Positions 1 to 5,263 of a stretch of DNA of 12,566 bases are shown one piece after another. The translations under genes were made by a program, and so were the position numbers. The notes under the pieces are model-generated. The model was not told the origin of the DNA, ran no database searches, and saw only the letters and a program-made list of their open reading frames with translations. This DNA is from Pseudomonadota bacterium (GTDB lineage Bacteria > Pseudomonadota > Gammaproteobacteria > Burkholderiales > Burkholderiaceae_C), in assembly GCA_023390985.1 (NCBI GenBank), contig JAEWBU010000242.1:1-12566 (forward strand), given 5' to 3'. Position 1 is the stretch's first letter. Each line of letters begins with the position of its first letter.

Positions 1-675
1 GTGAGCTTCGAGGAGATGCTGGAGATGGCCTCCATGGGCTCCAAGGTGCTGCAGATCCGCTCGGTGGAATTCGCCGGCAAGTACAAGGTGCCGCTGCGGG
101 TCCTCTCGAGCTTCACCCCGTGGGACATCCCGATCGAGGAAGAGGCCAAGTCCGGCACCCTGATCACTTTCGAGGAAGACGAACAAATGGAACAAGCCGT
201 CGTTTCCGGCATCGCCTTCAACCGCGACGAGGCCAAGGTCTCGATCCTGGGCGTGCCCGACAAGCCGGGCATCGCCTACAACATTCTGGGCGCGGTGGCC
301 GACGCCAACATCGAGGTCGACGTCATCATCCAGAACCTGTCCAAGGACGGGAAGACCGACTTCAGCTTCACCGTGCATCGCAACGACTACGCGCGCACCG
401 TGGACCTTCTCAAGGCCAAGGTGCTGCCCACGCTGGGCACCGATCGCATCGAGGGCGACACCCGCATCTGCAAGGTGAGCATCGTCGGCATCGGCATGCG
501 CAGCCACGTGGGCATCGCCAGCAAGATGTTCCGCGCGCTGGCGGAGGAGGGCATCAACATCCAGATGATCTCCACCAGCGAGATCAAGACCTCGGTCGTC
601 ATCGACGAGAAGTACATGGAGCTGGCGGTGCGTGCGTTGCACCGCGCTTTCGATCTCGACCAGCCGACCGCGTAA
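1..675 (+). CDS. lysC: Aspartate kinase, C-terminal regulatory half (5' end outside window)
   Basis: Aspartokinase phosphorylates L-aspartate to aspartyl-4-phosphate, the first step to lysine, threonine, methionine and diaminopimelate, in the cytoplasm. The visible 224 residues hold the end of the kinase domain (EEMLEMASMGSKVLQIRSVE, close to the family's EMLELASLGAKVL stretch), then the linker SGTLITFEED and two ACT domains. ACT1 is at about residues 78-140 (VSILGVPDKPGIAYNIL) and ACT2 at about 157-216 (VSIVGIGMRSHVGIASKMF, then STSEIKTSVVI). Tandem ACT domains bind lysine and/or threonine for feedback inhibition. Family members are usually a little over 400 residues, so roughly half is missing. 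The GTG at base 1 falls inside the conserved kinase region and is not taken as the start. The TAA stop is followed about 100 bases later by tRNA-Ser, a common Burkholderiales linkage. The assignment is very secure. Confidence 0.96.
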   Translation: MSFEEMLEMASMGSKVLQIRSVEFAGKYKVPLRVLSSFTPWDIPIEEEAKSGTLITFEEDEQMEQAVVSGIAFNRDEAKVSILGVPDKPGIAYNILGAVADANIEVDVIIQNLSKDGKTDFSFTVHRNDYARTVDLLKAKVLPTLGTDRIEGDTRICKVSIVGIGMRSHVGIASKMFRALAEEGINIQMISTSEIKTSVVIDEKYMELAVRALHRAFDLDQPTA

Positions 676-758
676 GCGGCCGTCCCCGCGAACGCGAAGG
701 CCCGGCGGCGGTGCTCGAAAGAGCTAGCGCAACGCCACTGCAGAGTGAATGCTTGGGG

Positions 759-764
759 CATAAT
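759..764 (+). promoter_or_regulatory. Probable -10 box of the tRNA-Ser promoter
   Basis: CATAAT lies 12 bases before the first base of tRNA-Ser, which would start transcription about five bases ahead of the mature 5' end. The -35 region is poor: ACTGCA at 737-742 with a 16-base spacer is the best candidate. Position and hexamer are seen; promoter function is inferred. Confidence 0.45.
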
Positions 765-776
765 CCCCCTCGCGCT

Positions 777-869
777 GGAGACGTGACCGAGAGGCCGAAG
801 GTGCTCCCCTGCTAAGGGAGTATGCGGTGTAGAGCCGCATCGAGGGTTCGAATCCCTCCGTCTCCGCCA
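777..869 (+). tRNA. serX: tRNA-Ser (anticodon GCU), CCA encoded
   Basis: This is a class II (long variable arm) tRNA that reads AGC and AGU codons. The acceptor stem is GGAGACG (777-783) paired with CGTCTCC (859-865), with discriminator G866 and genome-encoded CCA 867-869. The anticodon stem CTCCC (804-808) pairs with GGGAG (816-820) around the loop CTGCTAA, putting anticodon GCT at 811-813. The variable arm forms a hairpin with ATGCGG pairing with CCGCAT, and the T loop GTTCGAATC is canonical. It lies between lysC and a hairpin at 881-905, so it probably forms its own short transcript. The identity is secure; the gene symbol is only a conventional label. Confidence 0.96.
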
Positions 870-880
870 CAGCGCAAGAA

Positions 881-912
881 ACGACGGGCCCTTAGGGCCC
901 GTTGTGCTTTCA
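881..912 (+). terminator. Hairpin terminator after tRNA-Ser
   Basis: The arms ACGGGCCC (884-891) and GGGCCCGT (895-902) pair perfectly around the loop TTA. Pairing extends outwards through a G-T wobble to 881/905, giving about 12 pairs. The following TGTGCTTTC is only weakly T-rich, so termination may be imperfect. It lies 12 bases after the tRNA CCA and before an independent promoter. Confidence 0.75.
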
Positions 913-1025
913 GGGGTCCGGCGGTGTTCGCGCTTCCGACGGCGCGGATGGGCGCGACGGTGCCGCGTACAAGCAAGCGCCGAGCCCTCTTCACGTTCAT
1001 TTCGCCAACCAGACCTCGGCTCGGC

Positions 1026-1053
1026 TTGAAGCGATCGGGCCCGTTCCTATACT
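1026..1053 (+). promoter_or_regulatory. Sigma-70 type promoter of the sulfite oxidase-like gene
   Basis: TTGAAG at 1026-1031 (-35) and TATACT at 1048-1053 (-10) are separated by 16 bases. Transcription would start near 1060 and leave a leader of about 47 bases before the ATG at 1107, which has its own ribosome binding site. Both hexamers are close to consensus; activity is inferred. Confidence 0.65.
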
Positions 1054-1106
1054 GCCGGGCGCGCAAAGAAGAACACCAAGGGCGGGAGTGGACAAAGGAG
1101 TTGTCC

Positions 1107-2516
1107 ATGACCGTTCGTTCCTCACTTGCATCGTGGCGGCAAGCCCGCCAGCTCATCCCCCACCCTGGCCAGGCAGGCCGGCGTGGCTTCCTGGCCACCG
1201 GTGCCGCTGCCGCGGCCGCCGCCTTCACGGCTTCACGTGGTTCGGCACAGCTGACCACCGGAAATCCATTGCAGGTCAAGCCTGCCAACTGCACGACGGT
1301 TCCGGACACGCCGACGCCGGCGCGCCCTGATCCGCAGAACGCCTCGAGCGTCTTCAGCGCGGCCGAGACCGTGCTGGCCTTCCGCTGCCATGGCATGCAG
1401 GCCGAGTTCCTGCGCGAGCCGCTCACGCCGCTGGGCTGCCACTACCTGCTGATCCACTTCGATGTGCCGCACCTCGAAGCGCAGGGGTACTCCGTCGCCA
1501 TCGACGGCCGGGTTCGCAATCCCGTGCGCATCAGCCTCGAAGACCTCAAGCGCCGGCGGACCATCAAGCAGGTGGTCACCCTCGAATGCGCCGGCACCGG
1601 CCGGTCGACTTTGCATCCACGCGCCGTCTACGTGCCCTGGTTCAAGGAAGCCATCGGCCAGTACGAGTGGACGGGCACGCCGCTGCGGCCGATCCTCGAG
1701 GAAGCCGGCCTGCTGGACGACGCCGTCGAAGTGCTGTTCACCGGCTGGGACTTCGGCCTCGACCTCGGCGTCGAGCATGCGTTCGAACGCAGCCTGCCGA
1801 TCAAGGAAGCGCTGCGCGACGAGGTGATGCTCGCGTGGGAGAACAACGGCGTGCCGCTGCTGCCGCAGCACGGGTTCCCGCTTCGCCTCGTGGTGCCGTC
1901 CTGGTACGGGATGGCCAGCGTGAAATGGCTGCGCGCCATCACCGTGCTCAACGAACCGTTCCGCGGCGTCGAGCAGTCCAAGGTCTACCGTTACCAGCAG
2001 GTGAAGGGCGAGCCGGGCGACCCGGTGACCTTCAAGCGCGTGCACTCGGTCATCATGCCGCCCGGCGTGCCGGACCTGATCACGCGGCAACGCTTCCTGG
2101 CGCCCGGTCGCGTGTCGCTCCAGGGCGTGGCATGGTCCGGAGCAGGGCGGATCACGCGAGTCGAAGTGAGCACCGATGACACGGCGACCTGGCGCGATGC
2201 GACGCTGGTGCCCGTTTCCGAGGATCGCTTCGCCTGGACCCAATGGCGCATCGACTGGGACGCTTCCGCCGGTGAGCACATCCTGGCTTGCCGCGCCACC
2301 GACGAGGCCGGCGACGTGCAGCCGGTGAACCCGGAGAACCGCTGGAACCGGCAGGGCATGGGCGTGAACGGCGTACAGCGGGTTCACGTCACGGTGACCG
2401 AGGGAATCGGAGCGGCCGGGACGCGGGTGCCTTCTCCTGCGCACGTCGTGGTCCAGGGGGCCGAATCGGTGCAGGTACCTCAAACGGTCAACAACCTCGC
2501 GGGCACCCGACCCTGA
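1107..2516 (+). CDS. Periplasmic molybdopterin oxidoreductase, sulfite oxidase family
   Basis: This 469-residue protein is predicted to be exported folded by the Tat system and to carry a molybdenum cofactor. The start is the ATG preceded by AAAGGAG (1094-1100) at six-base spacing; the frame stays open upstream, but that part overlaps the tRNA. A twin-arginine signal (R25-R26-GFL followed by an Ala-rich stretch) ends near residue 47. The Mo domain follows, with VTLECAG containing Cys161, the expected Mo-ligating cysteine, then NNGVPLLPQHGFPLRLVVP and SWYGMASVKWL. The C-terminal part (about 300-440) fits the Mo-co dimerisation domain. Classic enzymes oxidise sulfite to sulfate and pass electrons to cytochrome c, but no cytochrome gene is adjacent. 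The SWYGM segment also differs from the GARHVKW form of well-studied enzymes, so the substrate is open. Family assignment is confident; the reaction is not. Confidence 0.87.
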   Translation: MTVRSSLASWRQARQLIPHPGQAGRRGFLATGAAAAAAAFTASRGSAQLTTGNPLQVKPANCTTVPDTPTPARPDPQNASSVFSAAETVLAFRCHGMQAEFLREPLTPLGCHYLLIHFDVPHLEAQGYSVAIDGRVRNPVRISLEDLKRRRTIKQVVTLECAGTGRSTLHPRAVYVPWFKEAIGQYEWTGTPLRPILEEAGLLDDAVEVLFTGWDFGLDLGVEHAFERSLPIKEALRDEVMLAWENNGVPLLPQHGFPLRLVVPSWYGMASVKWLRAITVLNEPFRGVEQSKVYRYQQVKGEPGDPVTFKRVHSVIMPPGVPDLITRQRFLAPGRVSLQGVAWSGAGRITRVEVSTDDTATWRDATLVPVSEDRFAWTQWRIDWDASAGEHILACRATDEAGDVQPVNPENRWNRQGMGVNGVQRVHVTVTEGIGAAGTRVPSPAHVVVQGAESVQVPQTVNNLAGTRP

Positions 2517-2573
2517 CTTGCATGCGTAGGACCCCCGAGGGCGTGACGGGGACGAGCAGGTTAAATTGGCGGC

Positions 2574-2792
2574 GTGACCCACACCGAGCCCGAACTGCTG
2601 GCGCTGCGACTGCAGGAACTCTTCGAGCGGCGCGCCACCCTGCGCGGCTTCCTCGAACTGGCGCTCTCGAGGGCGCTGACCGAGGAGGAACAGGCGCAGA
2701 TCCGCCGGGTCATCGACCTGGTGGACCGCGAGATGACGCAGCTGGAAGAGCGGCTGCGCGCGCTGCAGCCGGGCGCGGGCGGCACCGGCTGA
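2574..2792 (+). CDS. Small helical protein of unknown function
   Basis: This is a 72-residue acidic, Leu/Glu/Arg-rich protein with no family I recognise. Most of it (about residues 5-66) should be alpha-helical, and the spacing of Leu and Ile residues suggests a short coiled-coil hairpin; the tail is Gly-rich. It begins at GTG with no Shine-Dalgarno. A -10-like TAAATT (2562-2567) ends six bases before the start, which would suit a leaderless mRNA. It lies 57 bases after the oxidoreductase and is convergent with the DUF3606 gene. Coding support is codon-position GC bias and a plausible protein rather than homology. Confidence 0.6.
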   Translation: MTHTEPELLALRLQELFERRATLRGFLELALSRALTEEEQAQIRRVIDLVDREMTQLEERLRALQPGAGGTG

Positions 2793-2793
2793 A

Positions 2794-2817
2794 GCGGTAT
2801 CGGCCGGCCGCTACCGC
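2794..2817. terminator. Near-palindrome between convergent genes, possible bidirectional terminator
   Basis: GCGGTA (2794-2799) and TACCGC (2812-2817) flank the centre CGGCCGGCCG. The whole 24-base stretch is palindromic except for one mismatched pair (2800/2811). It sits two bases after the stop of the 72-residue gene and covers the stop of the DUF3606 gene, so both transcripts could fold it. Neither strand has a clear T-run after it, so a role in termination or 3'-end stability is inferred. Confidence 0.45.
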
Positions 2818-2999
2818 GGCTTGTCGCTCTTCAGGTACTCGCGGACCTTCTCGGCGCGATCGCCCACCGCCTGCACGGCTTCCTTGATGCGCTCGGGCGT
2901 GGTGTTCAGGCTCCTGGCCCAATCGCGCAGCTCGTAGTCCTGGTTCACGTTGATGCGGGCGCGGTCCTGTCCGCCGGCGTTGCTCTTGTCGTCAGCCAT
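2811..2999 (-). CDS. DUF3606 family small protein
   Basis: The 62-residue product matches the DUF3606 pattern seen in many proteobacteria: MADDKSNAGGQDRARINVNQ, then DYELRDWARSLNTTPERIKE, then AVQAVGDRAEKVREYL. The molecular function is not known. The charged Gly/Asp-rich head, followed by two or three predicted helices, suggests a small soluble cytoplasmic protein. The ATG (2999-2997) follows AAAGGAG (3007-3013 on this strand) at seven-base spacing, which decides it over the longer open frame upstream. It is transcribed alone, convergent with the 72-residue gene and divergent from the STAS-like gene at 3118. Confidence 0.88.
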   Translation of the reverse strand: MADDKSNAGGQDRARINVNQDYELRDWARSLNTTPERIKEAVQAVGDRAEKVREYLKSDKPR

Positions 3000-3117
3000 G
3001 GTGGTTCTCCTTTCGCCGACCGATGGTCGCCGCGCCTTCCCGGCCCAACCGTAGGACGCCGTCGGGGAATGCGGTCGGATGCCACAGCGGGCGCGATGCT
3101 CGCGGTACAGTCCTTCG

Positions 3118-3474
3118 ATGTTCACGGTCTCCATCGACGACGCGGGTCCGTACTTCCTGGCCGTGGCCAGCGGAAAAGCGCAGCTGGGCCACCTGTGCGG
3201 CTTCGCGGACCTGTCGGCGCGGGTCGCCACCGCCAAGGGCTACAAGCGGGTCCTCATCGACCTGCTGGCCGTGGAACCCCATCTCTCGTTCACCGAACAC
3301 CTGCAGCTGGGCGCGCACATCGCCACGGCCTTCGCGCCGATCGAGCGGGTCGCGACCGTGGTGCCGCTGAACGAGAAGAAGGGCACGAGCGAGAAGGCCG
3401 CGCAGAAGCTCGGCCTGCACCTTCGCACCTTCACCAGTCTTGAAGAAGCCAACGCCTGGCTGCTGTCGACATGA
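3118..3474 (+). CDS. SpoIIAA/STAS-like protein
   Basis: This 118-residue soluble protein has the alternating strand-helix pattern of SpoIIAA-like (STAS superfamily) domains: MFTVSIDDAGPYFLAVASGK, GYKRVLIDLLAVE as the central strand, then VATVVPLNEKKG and a terminal helix EEANAWLL. STAS domains usually act in signalling or as partner modules; here no partner is known. The ATG at 3118 is preferred because the protein fold begins there; an in-frame ATG at 3079 would add 13 Arg/Ser-rich residues. No Shine-Dalgarno is present. TACAGT (3106-3111) ends six bases before the ATG, a layout compatible with a leaderless mRNA. Its stop overlaps the next start (ATGA at 3471-3474), so it is translationally coupled to the ATP-grasp gene. 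Function is unassigned. Confidence 0.8.
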   Translation: MFTVSIDDAGPYFLAVASGKAQLGHLCGFADLSARVATAKGYKRVLIDLLAVEPHLSFTEHLQLGAHIATAFAPIERVATVVPLNEKKGTSEKAAQKLGLHLRTFTSLEEANAWLLST

Positions 3475-4421
3475 GCAAGAAAACCGACCTGATCGTCCTG
3501 CACGAGCATCCCGAATGGCAGAAGCCGCTGTTCGCGGCCCTGGAAAAACGCGGCGTGGCCTTCGAGCCCTTCGACGTCACCGCGACCGCCTTCGACAACG
3601 TCACGCCGCCCGCCGCGAAGCTGTACTTCAACCAGGCCAGCCCCAGCGCCTACCTGCGCGGCAACACGCGCGCGGTGCCGCTCGCGCTCGCCTACATGCG
3701 CACGCTGCAGGCGCAGGGCGCGCGCGTGCTCAACGGCGCCGACGTGTTCGCGATGGAGCTGAGCAAGAGCGTGCAGGCGGCGCTGCTGCACCAGCTCGGC
3801 ATAGCCACGCCGCGCTCGATCACCTTCAACGATCCCGCCGCCTTGCGCCGCCACGCCGGCAACATCGCCTGGCCCGCGGTGCTCAAGCCCGATCAGGGCG
3901 GCAGCGGCGCACGCATCCAGGTCGTGAACTCCATCGAGGAGATCGAGGACATGTTCCGGCGCGATCCGTCGATCTGGCTGCCGGACAACCTCTTCCTGCT
4001 GCAGGAGTACCTGCCGCACGACCCGGAGCAGGGCATCGTGCGTCTGGAATTCCTGGGGGGCGAACTGCTCTACGCGATGCGCGTGAAGACGCACGGCCGC
4101 TTCAACCTGTGCCCTTCGCCGGTTTGCAATCCGGACGACGGCGAGGGCATCTGCGAGATTCCGGCACAGCAGGTCGACGCGCCGCCGGTGGAGTTCCATC
4201 CGTATCCGGAAGTGCCCGCCGAGGCCGTGGAAACGGCCAAGCGCATCGTCCGCGCCGTGAACCTGGACGTGGGCGGCATCGAGTACCTGGAGACGCCCGA
4301 CGGCCGCCGGGTGTTCTACGACGTCAACGCCAACTCCAACCTGCGCCCGTCGGTGGCCGAAGCGTTCGGCTTCGACCCGTTCGAGCGCGTGGTCGACTAC
4401 CTGGTCGCGCAGCTCGGTTAG
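3471..4421 (+). CDS. RimK-like ATP-grasp protein (putative amide/peptide ligase)
   Basis: This 316-residue protein has ATP-grasp architecture. ATP-grasp enzymes activate a carboxylate as acyl-phosphate and join it to an amine or thiol. An N-terminal pre-ATP domain spans about residues 1-97. The ATP-binding lobe follows: AVLKPDQGGSGARIQ has the expected Lys139 and a Gly-rich loop at 143-147, and LFLLQEYLP contains Glu179 of the hinge. GIEYLE (E271) and FYDVNANSN (D284, N286, N288) supply the metal-binding residues. Closest in style is the RimK/glutathione-synthetase group, but the substrates cannot be read from sequence. The start overlaps the stop of the STAS-like gene by four bases, and its TAG overlaps the stop of the convergent exporter gene (TTAG at 4418-4421). 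Confidence 0.85.
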   Translation: MSKKTDLIVLHEHPEWQKPLFAALEKRGVAFEPFDVTATAFDNVTPPAAKLYFNQASPSAYLRGNTRAVPLALAYMRTLQAQGARVLNGADVFAMELSKSVQAALLHQLGIATPRSITFNDPAALRRHAGNIAWPAVLKPDQGGSGARIQVVNSIEEIEDMFRRDPSIWLPDNLFLLQEYLPHDPEQGIVRLEFLGGELLYAMRVKTHGRFNLCPSPVCNPDDGEGICEIPAQQVDAPPVEFHPYPEVPAEAVETAKRIVRAVNLDVGGIEYLETPDGRRVFYDVNANSNLRPSVAEAFGFDPFERVVDYLVAQLG

Positions 4422-5026
4422 GTGCCGCGCGAGCCGAGGTTCATCAGCCCGGCCAGCCCGAGGTCCGAACCCATCAGGACCAGGATGCCGAAGCCGGCGA
4501 ACATGGCCGCCGCGAGGAAGCGCATCTTCTCCAGCGGCACGTAGCGCGCGAGCCGGTCGCCCAGCAGCACGGCCGGCACGTTGGCGGCCAGCATCCCGAG
4601 CGTGGTTCCGGCCGTCACCAGCCACAGGTTGGCGAAGCTCGCGCCCAGCGCGACGGTGGCGAACTGCGTCTTGTCGCCCATTTCGGCGAGGAAGAACGCG
4701 ACCAGTGTCGTGATGAACGGCCCGAACCGGCCGGCCTTGGGATGCTCGTCGCTGTCGAGCTTGTCCGGGATCAGCGCCCAGAAGGCGAAGCCGATGAACG
4801 CCGTGCTCAGGATCCAGCGGATGGTGTTCGCGCTGACGTTGGCGGCCACCCAGTCACCGGCGGCCGCGGCCAGCAGGTGGTTGGCGACGGTGGCCGCGAA
4901 GATGCCGGCGATCAGCGATCCGGCACGACCCTTGAAGCGGCTGGCGAGGAGGAAGGAAAGGAGCTGGGTCTTGTCGCCCATCTCGGCGATGGCCACCAGT
5001 CCGAACGAAGCGATGAGCGCTTCCAT
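4418..5026 (-). CDS. TMEM165/GDT1 (UPF0016) family cation exporter, probably Mn2+
   Basis: This 202-residue inner-membrane protein has two homologous halves, each with the signature EMGDKTQ (residues 15-21 and 115-121, exactly 100 apart). The acidic residues of these motifs form the cation path. About six membrane segments are visible, with a hydrophilic loop PDKLDSDEHPKAGR in the middle. Bacterial relatives such as MneA export manganese. The yybP-ykoY riboswitch directly upstream supports Mn2+ as the substrate here. The ATG at 5026 follows GGAG (5039-5036) at nine bases and matches the family N-terminus. An in-frame ATG at 5059 would add 11 residues and lies next to a leader hairpin, so 5026 is preferred. 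It converges on the ATP-grasp gene with overlapping stops. Confidence 0.93.
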   Translation of the reverse strand: MEALIASFGLVAIAEMGDKTQLLSFLLASRFKGRAGSLIAGIFAATVANHLLAAAAGDWVAANVSANTIRWILSTAFIGFAFWALIPDKLDSDEHPKAGRFGPFITTLVAFFLAEMGDKTQFATVALGASFANLWLVTAGTTLGMLAANVPAVLLGDRLARYVPLEKMRFLAAAMFAGFGILVLMGSDLGLAGLMNLGSRGT

Positions 5027-5058
5027 GCAGGGGATCTCCAGGCCGGGACGAAGCTCCA

Positions 5059-5102
5059 TTGACCACGGCGCCCCCCAGCCAGGAAAGGCACAACGTGGTC
5101 AA
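5059..5102 (-). promoter_or_regulatory. Leader hairpin, likely expression platform of the Mn riboswitch
   Basis: On the minus strand TTGACCACG (5102-5094) pairs perfectly with CGTGGTCAA (5067-5059). Pairing continues past a TT bulge through GTGCC/GGCGC. The 5' arm overlaps the 3' end of the aptamer, and the 3' arm ends about 20 bases before the GGAG ribosome binding site. Folding of the aptamer and of this hairpin may therefore compete. No T-run follows, so translational control or Rho-dependent control is more likely than intrinsic termination. The mechanism is inferred. Confidence 0.6.
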
Positions 5103-5206
5103 AGGTCTTGCCAAGCTTGGAACCGCCTGCGCCATGGCCTGAAGGGCCAAGTGTGTTGACGCAGGCTCCTTCGGTTGAACGAAGGACGGCTACTCCCCAG
5201 TGACGG
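5101..5206 (-). promoter_or_regulatory. yybP-ykoY manganese riboswitch aptamer
   Basis: Read on the minus strand, the leader contains the two hallmark conserved segments: GGGGAGTAGC (5198-5189) and CGTCAACA (5161-5154). A six-pair hairpin CCTTCG/CGAAGG (5185-5180 with 5173-5168) follows the first segment. A helix GCCTGCG/CGCAGGC (5166-5160 with 5131-5125) carries an inner TGGCC/GGCCA hairpin. In known members the two conserved loops dock and bind Mn2+ and Mg2+ between them. It lies between a -10 box and a UPF0016 exporter gene, the classic target, so high Mn2+ should switch on export. The exact boundaries of P1 are uncertain. Confidence 0.92.
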
Positions 5207-5211
5207 AGGTC

Positions 5212-5217
5212 ATTGTA
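5212..5217 (-). promoter_or_regulatory. Probable -10 box for the riboswitch-exporter transcript
   Basis: TACAAT on the minus strand (5217-5212), preceded by TG, would start transcription near 5205, just before the conserved aptamer core. No good -35 hexamer is present at 16-18 bases; the region is GC-rich and holds the terminator of the upstream gene. The positional fit with the riboswitch is the main support. Confidence 0.5.
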
Positions 5218-5224
5218 CAGGAGA

Positions 5225-5253
5225 GGGCAGCCGGCCCCACCGGCCGGCTGCCC
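5225..5253 (-). terminator. Terminator hairpin of the duplicated secreted-protein gene
   Basis: A perfect 12-pair stem, GGGCAGCCGGCC (5225-5236) with GGCCGGCTGCCC (5242-5253), closes a five-base loop 10 bases after the minus-strand stop at 5264. The following minus-strand sequence TCTCCTGT is only modestly T-rich. It insulates the riboswitch transcript that begins about 20 bases further on. Confidence 0.75.
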
Positions 5254-5263
5254 ATCTCCGATA

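Noticed and set aside
1233..2582. 449-codon minus-strand open frame opposite the sulfite oxidase-like gene
   Set aside because: There is no recognisable domain, and the opposite strand has a Tat signal, Moco motif, promoter and ribosome binding site.
3079..3117. Upstream ATG of the STAS-like gene
   Set aside because: It adds 13 Arg/Ser-rich residues that do not belong to the fold, has no ribosome binding site, and crosses the -10-like TACAGT.
3014..3117. Promoter for the DUF3606 gene
   Set aside because: The gene must be transcribed from here, but no hexamer pair with reasonable spacing was convincing.
3240..4625. 461-codon minus-strand open frame opposite the ATP-grasp gene
   Set aside because: The translation is an Arg/Ala/His-rich shadow crossing the ends of three well-supported genes.
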